Positions 13,101 to 26,214 of a stretch of DNA of 64,000 bases are shown piece after piece; the first letter of the stretch is position 1, and each line of letters opens with the position of its first letter. The DNA comes from Anopheles merus. Taxonomy: Eukaryota; Arthropoda; Insecta; Diptera; Culicidae. A program made the position numbers and the translations under genes. The notes below the pieces were generated by a model. It saw only the letters and a list, made by a program, of their open reading frames with translations. It was not told the origin of the DNA and searched no databases. The stretch covers positions 20,034,927-20,098,926 of the forward strand of contig NC_054082.1 of the NCBI RefSeq assembly GCF_017562075.2, written 5' to 3'.

Positions 13101-14340
13101 CCCCAGTGGGTTCCGCTGGGGGATGCTTTTGTCTCCGCGGACAATCGCGATTCGTCAGTCGATCGGAACAGATCATCCTTCTCTCGCTTCCCTCGGTCAC
13201 GGGGCGTTTGGGAAGAATGAAAAGCAGTCTAACAGTTCTCCAACGCTAGAAAAGGGTTTTTTTTTGTTAACCAGCTTCTTTAAATTACCGTTTTATGTTC
13301 ATATTGTTTACCTCGCGCTTCAGGAAAGGGGGAACGCGCTGGCAAGATTACGATCGAGATGCGATATTCCATTAGTGCCAGTACGCGACGGTGTGTAACG
13401 TTCTGGTATACTTTCCTTTCACCCCCCCCCCCCTCCCCCTTTCCAAATCGTTTTAAACCTTCCGATCGGGTTCGCTATTGATGCTGAGATCGGAGGAGGG
13501 ATTTCTTCGGGGTGTTTCCCAGCAAGGAATTAAATAAAGCCGTACCTATTTCTAATCCGCACTCCACGGACGCTCCGCCGGTCACGCCGGTGGAAAGTAG
13601 TCGATGGAAGCGCTACGCTTTTATTATTCGCGATCGGTTTATTGGTGGTACGAAGCTTCGAAGGGATTTTGGGCGGAGGTACAACTAAGAACGGTACATA
13701 CCGCATCGCACCTACTGTACAGCTGAAGAAGCCTCGCAGTAGAAATTTAGCGCCAACGGTCGTTTGGCAAAACCGATCCGGACGCTCACTTGTCCGCCGG
13801 TGCCCACCAAGCGGGAACGGCACCCGGGAAGCATTTAGCCTGACACTGAACGGAACTGTTCGGGGGAAGCAAAAACCACACACCGAACGGGTCGGACGGG
13901 TTGTTCGCGGCTAGCGGCTTCTAACGTTGGAAGCTATTGTGTGACGCGAGGTCCGTTTTGTTTGCTCGCGTTGGCCCGCGAGTGACGATGGAATCACTTT
14001 GCCGTTAACGGCATTCTCAATAGAGGGGCCGGGACATGGGATGTCTTCTTGGCTGATGCCGTAAGTGAACAACTTTTTCGATCAACTTTTGATCCACTCT
14101 TGATCGTCATTGTTCGACGTTGTTCGTGATCGATTTAGCTCTCGTTCTAATGAGTTTGGAGGTTGGTGGTTCGATCGGCGAGCCAAGCAGGAGGGATCGC
14201 ACTATTGTGGCCCCATAGGCGGCATCATGGTTTCACGGCGCGGGATGGTGGTGGGCTGTATTTAATTATAACCTTCTAAAAGTCTACAAAGCTGGCATGC
14301 GTGCCTGTGTGCCGGGACGGCAAGAAGTGGCTTGGCCGAT

Positions 14341-14890
14341 TGTTTGCCTGCCAAAAGCTAATTAACTTGTTGCTGGAGCTAATTTTTAGCTCATTGAATT
14401 AAATCGTTTCTTTTTGGTAACTTACAGTGAACCTTGAATAAAAGTGTTTGTTTCAGTTTTTTTTGGCAAAGCATTTATTGAAGAAAAACATGCGGAAGCT
14501 AGATTAATTTATTTTGCAATAATTGAAATCTTTTTTTCTGGTTGGTAATTCAGTGGAATTATCATTTGTTTAGATAATCTTCTCGAAGTCTTAAGTTAAC
14601 ATTGTTATCTGGGCTAATTTCAATCAAACCATGTTATCTATTTCATTTGCAAAATTTGGACAACCTTAAATCGAACAAACTTTCATTTCAAACTCTTAAC
14701 TCAGAGCAAACACGATTAATTTAAATGTTTACTTTTCTTGTTAGTTTCGAAATCTTGTTAAATCTTGTTAGTTTCGAAATCATCAGCGTGAATATTTTGC
14801 CATAATTTTATTGAAATTATTTGTTTTTCAATGTTTCCATCCAATCGCATAGCTTTAATGAAACAGCTTGACCTGCATTAATATTCAAAT
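14341..14890. other. AT-rich island with short direct and inverted repeats
   Basis: About 500 bp of AT-rich DNA set in GC-rich surroundings. It contains a perfect hairpin GAGCTAA-TTT-TTAGCTC at 14376-14392 and a tandem duplication in which CTTGTTAGTTTCGAAATC occurs at 14737-14754 and again at 14764-14781. No open frame is credible. It could be a regulatory element or the remains of a small mobile element. Confidence 0.45.
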
Positions 14891-17349
14891 CAAGCGAAAT
14901 GATGGGTAAATAAATTTGTCAAATTAATTTGGAAAAAAAGAGGCTGAACGTCCTCCAAAACGCGATAATTGCTCGTGACAGGGCCATCGATTATCGGTTG
15001 GAAGAGAGTGGTTGACGGTGGTAAAGGGGAAGCAGAAATGCCAAATCGTGCACCGAACCGCGCCCGAAACCGTAGATGACCCGTAGGCAGCAAATCGATG
15101 GGGGGATATAAATTAGAAATTACCCACCGGTGCGACAATCCCAAATCCATAGCCTTCCCATAGCTCGATTGTTGCCGAAGAAAGTCTTCTGCCAGTGATC
15201 GACCAGGGAAGAGGGGGAAAAAATCGACGATTTACGAAACGCCACGCCAAATCGGGCCACAAGTCAAACTGTGGCCGTCGGATTCACCTGGCAACGATAG
15301 TGATAGAGAGCGAGAGAGGGAGCAGGAAGACCGCAGCACCAACCTACGCGCCCATTCCATCCACAGTCACAGATAGTCACCCCACACACGATGACCTCAA
15401 TAGCGGGCCAAAGATGTACGAGCGTCCCAGCGCACAGTCCACCGTCAAACATGTCAAACAGCATGGCGTGCGAGCGCGCGTGTTTTGCTGGGCCGTTCCG
15501 GGACTCTGTGTGTGCTGTGTGCTTTACGTACGATGCGAGCAGGTTGAACTCTGCGCATGAACTTCTGTTGCGCAGCCTTTCTAACTGATCGCCTGATGTC
15601 TTTACACTTGGTGTGGAGTACGGAGACGAACATGACGTGCGGCGGGAAATAAAATATTTGCCACACAAGCGCGCGCGCGCTCACCCTCGCCTTTCTTCTC
15701 GCTTGTGGATGCTAAAATTCCGGTAATGTTCTCCTTTTTTTTCTCACCCTTTTACCATTCATTGCGGTGCCGGCAACAAAACAGCATTTGTGGTACGGTG
15801 AAAGCTTTCCCTTTTCTTAATGTTCGACGCTGTTTGGCACAGGTGAGCTGTGCTTCTAATTTTATCCCAGCGCACCTAGCACGCATTGCACGCTGGTAGA
15901 TGTTAATGACCAGCCGGGGCAATTTGACAACCCAAGCAGCGGACAAGCATCCGCTCCTGGCTCGTGCCGACCGGGGGTGAGGGAAAGGACGTGGAAGCCC
16001 AATAAATGAAGCGATGGGAAGGAGGCGACGAACCTCGACGATCACGAATAGACTTGAACAGACAACAAGCCCATCGAACCGTGGTCCGGAGCATGATTCA
16101 ACTCATTTACATATTTTGTTTCATAAATTTACCCCTTGCGCCAGCTTGTAAACATGCCACACTCGTACCTTTGCTGTGTGTGTCTGTGCGTGTTTTTGCT
16201 TTTGAGTATTCGCACGGACGAGCCTGTTAACAAACTGATCAATCGGGCGAATTATGAAAATCACTATAAGTGAAATTAAATTTATAGCAAACGCTTCTCG
16301 CATCGTGTGCCTTTTTTACTTTTCTTCTTTTCAACAATCGTGCCCCCTAACCGGACGGGGAAGATTGACTGAACACGCGCACGCGCTAATTTATGGGTGA
16401 CAATTTATTGAGTGCTAGCCCCTTTACCCCGTGCCTTCTAATCTGCTTGTTGAGAAAGTGATAAGCGCAGGTGCGCTTTGTTGCATATATTAAGCAACCG
16501 GCTTCGTTCAATGCCTCCTTCGTGTGGCCTCATTTTATGCTCGCTATACCGCAAAAGCGGCGGGAAAACAAGTCACCGAGGAAATGGAATAGGATTTTCG
16601 TTAGCTGGACGGGTGGTAAATTATTATTTGCGTGATCTTCCCGGCAATGGTGGCACCATTTCCCGCAAAGTTCTTCCAACGAAGGACAAGGAGGTTCGTT
16701 TGCCAGCTTGCTGCACGCTATCACACGCAAGAAGCGCGCTCTAGAAGCAGTAACTCGCACGCAAACACACCGAGGTGAAAGCCAATCTCGGGTACGATCG
16801 CTGTGCAGAGACTTCGGTGCACTTGGTGGCGGTGCACTTTCTCTTCCAATCGGCCACGAGACGAGCGCCGCTTCTAAGGTTCCCTGGCTTGCCGTCGTTT
16901 GACGCCACCATCACCATCATCATCATCGTGGAACGCATGCTGAGTTTGAAAGGAGCGAACTGTCGGGTTGACCCCGACTGCTGACCCCGTCTATCGGGGA
17001 CTGACCGGTTCGAAATGGATGCGGAAATGCTTCGAACGGAGATTGCCTTTCCTTATTTATATATATATATCTTCATCGTCAGCGATCCCGTCGTCACCGT
17101 GCTCCTCCTGGTGACGGTGGAGCGGAACATGTAGTTGCCCGCCCGCCCGAACAGGTGGAGGTTGATGATGAGTTTCTCACGGACATTATTCCGCACCGTG
17201 GCCATGCGTGCGAGTGGCTCCCAAGCGTCGATTTGCGGTCCAAAAAATTAGCCGGCCAAAAGTGATTTATCTCACTCGTAAATTATTATCACACTCGTGG
17301 CAAAGTGTCTCGCGGCTGGAGCCTTTGCTCCATTATCCGTCCGTCTCTT

Positions 17350-17373
17350 TTGTTGTTGTTGTTGTTGTTGTTG
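17350..17373. repeat. (TTG)8 microsatellite
   Basis: Eight perfect TTG units; the minus-strand translation is a polyglutamine stretch in a frame without other protein-like sequence. Confidence 0.95.
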
Positions 17374-19206
17374 CTCTGGGATCTTTTGGTTGCCGCAATA
17401 GAAACGGTGCGATGGAGAACGGACGCAGTAAGAATGGTTGTAAAAAATAATGCTGTCCACCGTAATGGGGTTATGAAAACGTAAATTGAATTTTCTGCGG
17501 GTTAGGTACTGCAGGCGAGAATGAAACCTGACGGAACGACGAAAAGAAAACTCCAAAAAAGCACTGCACTGTGTCAACTGGTGCTAGGTTTTGTGGTAGT
17601 TAAGGACACACTGCCTTCCCGTTGCTATTTGCCCTCTAACTGTAATATTAATGGTCTCTTTGCGCTAATGATGGTAGGCAGTGGGGGACAGCCCATTCCG
17701 GATGGGAAGCACCGCAGCTGGGATATGTTTCGCCGTAAGCCGTTAACCTGCGGGTGAGCCACCTGTCAGTGGCGTTCTCACCACACTTCTATAGAGCGAG
17801 TCAGAAGCGGGTGGTGACCGCAAACCGCATTTCTAACGTCACACCTTTTCCCCAAAAACCAATTCCCAAAAAGCTCCTCCCCCTGCCCCTATTAACTGCT
17901 AATGTATTTGTCTTTCAAGTGTCGCTGAGCGCAAAAGCGCGCAAATGACATCGCGACGACCGTTGGGGTTCGTCGCTTGCCGTGTTTGTTCGGGGGGCCG
18001 CGTTGAAGTCTTTTGTTCTTTCGCGATGCTTGCGCGTGGTGTGAAATTCTTTCGATACGTTTTCGTTTCGCTTTGCACTACCTGTTGCTGTTGTTGGCTG
18101 TTGGCCCAGCAGGTGTCCCAGCCTCATTCGAAGAAACGGGATGAAACTGTAGCGAAACCATGTGCGCTGAGTGTGTCTATTAATCGATTTCGTGTTAATG
18201 CCGTCCCGTTAGCGTCGAGCCAGAAAAAGGTCGTAATAAAGATTCACAAAGCAAGGCTGTAGCTGTATGGAAAAGAAATTTAAATCGAACCCAAACTGCG
18301 CGATTGCGGTCAATTTTAAATGGGATTTAAAAAAAAGGCCTCTCGCTTCATTAATATCCGTATCAAGTTTTGTTCGACTCGCGGGGAGTTTTGGCTGTGG
18401 CCTATAGGTTATTTTTCCAATTAATCAACAGCCTCGAGCGGATTTGATACATTGTGAGCTTAGGAAACGAACAAAAACAAAATATAGCATAGGGAGGAAA
18501 CTAAGCACGATCATTAAAGATGAAAAAAAAACATACGCCCTTCCGTTAAATCCTCCTAACGAGTCCCTCCTAATGCGCGAGTCCGATCGGATCGGCTCTG
18601 CCCTACGGTCGGCGCTTCACAGTATACGTCTTAATTTCCACTCTTCCTGAATCGACCTGATCGCGTTTGCCCACGAGGATAACGCGAATTTGCAATTCAA
18701 ATGTGCGTAGAACCCATGTAACCCGCGCTCTGGTTGTCCATTTTGTTTGCTCTTTCGATGGATTAATTAGATTAACATTAGGAGCACACACACACCGCGC
18801 AAACGTTCGCATTCGTCAAGCAAATGAGGGTTCTGCTATCATAACCAACCTTACACGTCTTTCAAGTTCGGGTGGAGCACTGCTGACGCCATTGCGGCTA
18901 GAGCAAACCGAAGGAGAACCCCCTTTCGGGGTGTGTTCGCCTGGTGGCACTACAAACCGGCTACACGATAGTGATCGCGCCGATAGAACAGGCTTTCGCT
19001 TATCGATTAATTGCCCCGCACAATGCTTTCTGAGCGTCGCTGGCAGCGTGTTGAGCAACCAGTGTTCTCTCCTTGCTAGACCACAGCCACAGCACGACGA
19101 GGTGCTTGTTATTGTTGGTCAATCTTTCGGGCATAAAATTCGTTAATCACTAAACTCCCCTCCATCCGCTCAATTGGTCGTTTGCTCAGTGAAGCTGTCC
19201 ACTTCT

Positions 19207-19228
19207 ACACACACACACACACACACAC
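19207..19228. repeat. (AC)11 microsatellite
   Basis: Eleven perfect AC units. Confidence 0.95.
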
Positions 19229-20335
19229 CCATGCTGGCAAACCGGCACGATATGAACGGGGCAGCAATTAATTATGCTAATTTTCCGATTTTAACCTCCT
19301 ATCTAGTTCGTTCTGTTCGGCGTGCTCTGCAACACGGCTTTGTTGAAACCCCTCTCACGCACAACGCGCTGGGGAAGCTGTGGTCTTGTTTGCTTTTTTT
19401 TTTTTAGCTCGCTTACTGCTTTCGAGCTTTTCGATTCTTAATTATGTTCGCGCTCGCCCGGGGTTCGTGTCTTGCAGATGCCGCGCGCTTTACAAATACG
19501 TACGCTTTATACGTCGTTGGGTCGTAAAGTTGGGATTTTCTACACCGCATCGGTTGGGAAGACTCTTTTGGCTGTGGTCGTCTCTGGTGACAAATTGTAC
19601 GTGGAAGTTCTAAGCCGTTTGGATTCCGTTCGCACGCTCCGCGGTTGGTCCGGTGCTCAACTCGCGTCACTTTCATACGAGCGTTCCGTCCTCTTCGCGT
19701 CCGTGCCCGTGCTTCTGCTGCCGCCATTCCCACGAACTCGCGCAAACATTAGACACGATCAGCAGGTGTCATAACGGTCTGCGGCTGCTAGAACAACAAA
19801 ACGACATTCGAACGCACAACGAAAGGCACTGGCAAGATAAGATTTACGTGCTTGGACGATAAAATCGAAAGAAAAATGGCCTCGTGCGTGTGTGTCTGCA
19901 TTGTGGTAATAGCATAGAGGTGTTAGGATGTACGGTTTTGTAATTCACTGCCACCACGAGATGCGGCCCATAGACTCTGGCAGACGAAGCATTCATGTGA
20001 ATTGGAATAAAATCTTTATACCCTTTTGGCACTCGGCATTTGACGTCAGCCGGGACCTGCCACAAAACGAAACCAACAAAGCAAGTAAAAAGGGACCCCA
20101 GCACACCTCCCCCCCCCCCAACACGCTGTGGCCCATGCTGTGGCGATATGTCAAACGTTTCTCCCTTCCCCCATCAACCGTTGGGAGTGACAGCTAAATG
20201 TCACTCAAATGGCTGGCTCAACGGCAGAGCAGCAGTTGCTTTGGCCGGTTTCATCACCGCAGCACCGAGCTAGAGCGACCTGTCACTGTCTCAATGTGGA
20301 GTGAAGAATTTTAATTGAACCAAATACTATTCAAT

Positions 20336-20355
20336 TGCTGCTGCTGCTGCTGCTG
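20336..20355. repeat. (TGC)n microsatellite, 20 bp
   Basis: Short perfect TGC run with no supporting coding frame on either strand. Confidence 0.9.
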
Positions 20356-23300
20356 GTGTCGAGTTCCATTTCTGTGCCGGAAAAAAGGCTTCTTTTCGAA
20401 ATGTGACTTGCGCGTCATTCATGAAACTGTGGACGGTTGTGGTCGCTTGGCTCATCGCGGACAGAACTCGACTCGACCGTGCGATCATCAGCCCCCGGAG
20501 AGTCACCAAAGCGCGCGGTTGTTCCGCAATGTAAAAGTGCAGTTCCTTCGATTGATCGATTTCGAATGATGGGGCGCGCGCTTTAGCCTTGGGCTAGGGA
20601 AGGGCGAAAAAGCCGAATTGGAAGGTATCGAAGAAAAAAAAAACTCCGTCCGTTTTGCAACACATTCGGTACCGTTTCGTGCCCGGGTGATTCATGGCCA
20701 TTCGCTGTTGCGAGCTGAAAACGAACGCAAATAACTGTCGATTGAGACGACGATGCCAGAGCGGACCGCTTGCGAGCGATAGCCCCAGACCAACCTGGCG
20801 GGCCATAATTTGGCCATTGATCTTGGGAGATTCGAATCAATCAAGCGCAGTTTTATTGCGGAAAATTGAAACGATCGCTTTTGTGCTCTAGTTCGCGACC
20901 GCGACAACACGATGTGCTGGACAGACATAAGGGGAAAGGCTCTGGCCTTTTAACTACAGGGACTGAGTAAAGAGTCGGCAAAAAAAGGAGAGATAATCAA
21001 CATGCTAGCCGTGTGTCTACTTTGCGTTTGCTTTTCTAGCTATCTTGCGCTCAGCACACACACACACAGGCCTACATTATTTCTATGCACGTTCAACTGG
21101 CCAGGTTCGTCTTCTCTTCGCCGTCCCAATTCACACACACAGAGTACCGTCACCTCTACCCACGTGGATAGCAAATATGCAAAATCTAACCTCAAATTCG
21201 CAAATAAATGCGCGGCGCCGGCTGTCTTCGCTCGTTCTGTTCGTTCTAGGAATGCGCCGGCGGTTCGTTCGCAGCCATGCCAGATTAATGCGTACGCACA
21301 TCTTGACATTATCAATGCGAATCGTGACCACGGTCGTGAAGTTGCAAAACCTCACCAGCGCGCCAGCCCACTCTCGGGAACTCGCAATATCTTTACGATT
21401 GATAATTCTGTCCACTTCGTCATCCGAGCCAAGCCAACGATCACGTTGATGGTTCAATTTCCATTGCAAAAAAAAAAAACACACACACACACACAATCCG
21501 CTGCTCGCGGGCTATTTCCCACCTTCGTTTGCAGCATCTTTCGCTCTGCCTACGTCTTTCCGGCCGGCCATCATCGTAACGACCCGTCATAAAAAAGAAG
21601 ACGAATTGAAACCATTTTCGGTAAGAATGGATAAAATTTCATATTTTATATATAGGCCCCCCCCCCCTCTATCCCCAGGACGGACGCCGTTGGATCGGTT
21701 GCGGCACGCACGATGGAATGAAATGGAGAAGCGTTGTTGTGCCACACGCAAATTAAGTTGTTTGGGAAGTTTGAAGGATGTTTGTCGGTTTGCCCACCGC
21801 CTGGCGATCCTTTGTTTTGACAGGCTGTAGAGGACTTTACGATAGTGCTATAAAGAAGCCGAATGTCGCTTTATTGTGACCGGCAGTGGTGCTTCTTTTT
21901 TGTTCGACTTTGCGTTTGTGTTGGCGGTGGATAGAAAGTGGAAAAAAGTGATGTTAGAAATGCATGGTTTTGTGACCACTGCTTTCTAACAAAATATGGG
22001 TATCTCTAACCTTTCGAAGTTGATCGATTGTGCGTTCATTCGTTTGCCACAGCTTCGTGTTCGTGTGAGCGGGTGCGACACGTCGATGGCGGACGAGGAT
22101 CCCACGGGATCCGCACGCCTTATCGCATAAATTATTTACGCAAGCGTTTTGCGCTCCGTGCCCGCAACGGCGCGCCTAGAACCAGCGCAGCGCAAAAATT
22201 CCCATTTGCAGAACAAACAAGAATCGATTGCGTGCTACCTGCGTGAAGAATGTGCATTCCTTACCCCCAGCTCTGCCCCTCCCTCTCCCCCACCCGAATG
22301 CATTCGTGACAGTAATGAATGTTGTTTACCTGCATTTAAACAACTATCCGCCCGGCTCGGCCCCGCGCCGGAGCTCTTTCGTGGCCGTTTCGTTTTCATT
22401 TGTTGTCCATTTTGTTTCTCCATTTCGCACTGCAAATTACGCAGATCGTTATCACGCGTTCGAAGTATTTCGCTTAGCATCAGAACCATTGCCTTTTGCC
22501 CATTCCCCATGCTTCGTGGTTCCGTCCAACGCGTGTTAGGGGAAGCGCGGTTGCAGCAGCGCGCCCCGTTCTTGGCGTGTTCTTAGCGTGCGCTTTTTTG
22601 TTATGTTTTTTGCAACCGTTCCCTCCCCTCCCCCCTCCAACCCAGAAGCTCCCTTGGTCGACGCGTAACGTGTAACCAATCGCTAATCAGGTTGTCTAAG
22701 TTTTAACGATCGTGTTTCCGTGGATGATTAACCGCGGGGAAGAGCGCAAACAGCAACTCAAACAAACGCTCACCAGAGCTGCTAGGAGGCTGGAAGAGGT
22801 AAATCTCGTACAGAAGAGTGTGAATTCCTGCTGCTGCTGCCGCTGCGGAATATCAATAATTGATCCAATTTTCTGTAATTGGAAAACAAACGAAGGGGCC
22901 GCACTAAATGTGTGCGTGTTTTCGTACGATCATTTTACACCCTCCGGTTCCGGGGCGTTGGGGTGGCCGAGTAAATAAAAGTGAATTAAAAAAAAAAACA
23001 ACATATCGCTTTTCACTTCTGTTAGAGAACGCGCCACAGACACACACACACATAGCTTATCGATGGTAGTCACCTGAAGGAGGCATTCCGGAGCGCAAAG
23101 ATGGCTAATGTAGCTTCGTAATGGCAATACAATTTATTGCCACAGCCACCACGCCGGATTCGTTATCATTCCGTGATCGCTACACAGTGTTCCCGGTGAA
23201 ACGAATCACGATCTTGGGCAGCTCCTGGTACGAGCGAAACGAAATTGCTCCAAACGCAAGCAGGAACCGGAATCAAGCGACGAACCTCCACGCCATACAG

Positions 23301-25680
23301 CATTTGTGAATGAGTGTGTGTGTGTGTGTGTTCTTTTTCTCCCCTTCTTTTCTTAATATTTTCAATTTATTGCCATCTGCCAGTTGGCGATCTTTTGAGC
23401 ACCGTTCCGATGCTCCGCTTGCGCCTTGAAATTGATCATTCTGCGCCGAGTGCGCGATACTTGGATAGCAAATTACAAGAGGCAAAAAAAACAACACATT
23501 GCTAAGAAAAGTGTTTGCTGGCACTATCATGATATGATGGGATTTATTTATTTTAATACCCAATCGATCGATCTCAGAGGTATGCGTCCGATCGATAGAA
23601 CAGACACCAAACACCAGTACTGCCATCACGTTGCGTATTTTATCTAACGCACACGCAAACGGGCATCGACTTCCAAAGGGTACAACCATGATGTGCAACC
23701 CGATATTGGTGGAGGGAGGGGGGGGGGGGGTTGCACCACCGAGATTATTACGGTGAAATTGATTTTCATTATTTTCTACCACCTTCACATGCGGGATGCA
23801 GAATTCCTGGTGCCTGGTGCAGATGGGTTTGCGCATCGGGAATGCACCGTTTCTGCCCAACCCCATTGGAAACAACCGTGCGGGCAGGGATTTATGCTGC
23901 AATGCGAAACTGCACCCGCTACACAAATCGTGACCGTGTGCGCGCGCTCGCGCACGCTCCTTTCATCGCCTCGCTCCCGATCGTACGGAGTCGCCGAAAG
24001 GGAAGGGGTTTTTTTGCGCAATAATGATCACTGCACTTTTCCGGTATCTCTATGTGTGTGTGTGTATGTGTGCTGTATGCGCTTCTGCGGTAGAAGATGA
24101 TGGGCCGTTTTTGTGTTGAGCGTGCCGCATTGCCCATTGCCGTTTGCGTGAGCGATGAGCAGCTCCCCCTTGCCTTTATCTCGGCAAAATGGTAATAAAT
24201 TCTGCAATGATTTAGTTCTTTTAGGCTTTTTTTTGCTTTGTTTTTGTTGCTTTCCGGTTTTGCTGCAAACCCGCTGCAACTCGCTTCGGCCACAGAGTTG
24301 ATGTGATCGTACCGGTGCAATCGTTTAGCGATTGGAGGGTAACAAGCGAACGAACGGTTCGGTGCCGTCCCTTAGATTGAGGTCATAATCCCGTTGAGGA
24401 GGCGAACATTCCCTGATAATGAACATGCTCCGTGTGCAGTGTGTGTGGTTCAGTGTGAAAGGTGTTTCAGCTGTATTGTGCAGAGTCGTATAATTATGCT
24501 TTGGTTTAGACAAATTGGTCCTCTTTTATTCAAAGCAGGTCGCTGATCAGTGGAGGGATGTTATTTAATATTTGCTGTAAAATCAATTTAGTATTTTATT
24601 TTATTCCTCTAAATCAGACACCATTTTTGGCACACGCTTCCTAACACACACAGCCACATTGAATAAACGTTACGTTCTCCACTGACCATCCAGCCAGCCT
24701 GCCAGACAGTCTGACGGTGCGCGGTGCTCGTAATTCAAATGCGCAGTTTGAACCAACGACTCAAAGATGACATTTTGCGATCGAGTGCAAAAAACACACA
24801 CACACGACTAGAGCAGCGTACGTTTCTGCCCACATTCATATCAAATATCCGTCGTCGACGATGTGTCGTTGTCAAAGCACTCTGCTACTTGTGGGAGCTA
24901 AACCAGAACGAAACGTACGGAGGGGACAGCAACGTATTAAAATTAAACAAAAATCAGGTTCCAAACCAACCGTCCAAGCGCGGGACCGAACCAGCGAACG
25001 GCGAGCGCAAACTCGATCCCTGCCACAAGTCCGCGGGCTATGCTTGCCGGCGGAGCGAGAGTCGGGGCGGGTTGGGTTCTTTGCTCGACCGTCTTGTTCT
25101 GCTGCCCAGCGCGTAGACGTCCAAAGGCGGACGTCCAAGAGCACCACCGTTCCCACCACTGCTGTGGCGGTGGATTAAATTTCCGTACACAGGTGTTATT
25201 AGATCGCGTCACCTTTCGGGTTTCGCGGATGGCGACGGGTTCTTGGTGGAAGGGAAGGGAAATGCCTCGTGATGCTATCCAGAACCACCAAAGCGGGAGC
25301 GAAAAATAGATTTATTCGTTCGCTCCAAGTGCTCCAAATCTGTTCAGGAAATGCTTTTCTGGGAAGGAAGCAGAGAGATCGTACGATGAGTCACCATCAT
25401 TAACCGAACAGTGAGTGGTGGATTTCGCTCGACTCCAATCATCGAACCCCAGACGCTGTGGTGCTTTCTCGAACCGCAGCGCTTTTTTTTTTTGGCATGA
25501 CGCGCTTTGTTGGCTTCACACGGCACTGGGCACAACTTTGTGGAGCAATTTTGTTCAGTTTGGCTTGTTTGGGGGTTTTTTTATGCGTTTATCTTGATCA
25601 GGTTTGAGCAGTCCCGCTTCCTCCTGGCCACACAGAGGACAGGTGCATCGAATTTCAAGCCGTGATCAACGAAAATATCC

Positions 25681-25996
25681 TCCAGCAAGTTTGATTTGGA
25701 GCTGGAAGTTGTGATAATGTGTTAAATCTGAGCATTGATTCCCTTCCGAAAGTAAGAAACAATCCCCATGCTCGAAGTTGATGAATATTTATGTCCTTAA
25801 ATCAAGAAATTACGGTCATTCGAAGGACCGGAGCTTATCACTTCCAGGTTAGTTAACAATACATTTTCAATAACAAGCTGTTGGGAGATTTGTTGCTCAC
25901 GGTAGACAGTAAACTACTGTTGAACCGGGACCTAAAAGCCGTTCATGCAGAATCAAATCATCCCCAAAGCTGTGTGAGCATGTGAACGCCCCTTAC
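25681..25996. other. AT-rich island, nothing recognised
   Basis: AT-rich stretch of about 300 bp bordering the coding-like minus-strand segment at 25997-26214. No repeat structure or open frame stands out. Confidence 0.4.
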
Positions 25997-26214
25997 TCAT
26001 CTAGCCTCAGTATGGACATCGCTAAGTTGCAAGCATTCGCATAGGTGATGTTCACTGATTGTTTGTCTCTTAAAGAAAGAGCCCTTTGGAATGTTCCGAC
26101 AGCTCCTACCAAAACAGTTAGGCTGCCCGTTGCCTTTGCTTCCATTAGCTGCGTGTATTGATAAGCTCGGACTAAGCTCGGCTTCAACTTCCCTCCAGCC
26201 GTCGCAGTTTCCAT
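25997..26214 (-). other. Possible minus-strand coding exon, unidentified
   Basis: A minus-strand open segment reading from METATAGGKLKPS to NLAMSILRLD. The codons are enriched for G at position 1 relative to position 2, as in real genes. The frame's TAA overlaps a GTAAGG sequence, so a splice donor at 25996/25997 would remove the stop and leave an internal exon. The upstream acceptor is weak, and a second minus-strand frame is also open over part of the interval. No domain is recognised. It could be chance. Confidence 0.15.

Larger units (their letters stand above)
14891..25680. other. Non-coding DNA, no gene recognised
   Basis: Mixed-composition sequence with many stops. Homopolymers lie at 20109-20119 (C11), 21657-21667 (C11) and 23718-23730 (G13), with short CA/GT runs at 21055-21068, 21480-21495 and 23314-23331. 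No open frame resembles a protein family I know, and no tRNA B-box of the form GGTTCRANTCC was found on either strand. Confidence 0.6.

Noticed and set aside
16990..17020. GGTTCGAA resembling a tRNA B-box
   Set aside because: The following bases do not complete the B-box or a T-arm stem, and no A-box or acceptor stem is found. Other TTCGA sites (9255, 25441, 28566) fail in the same way.
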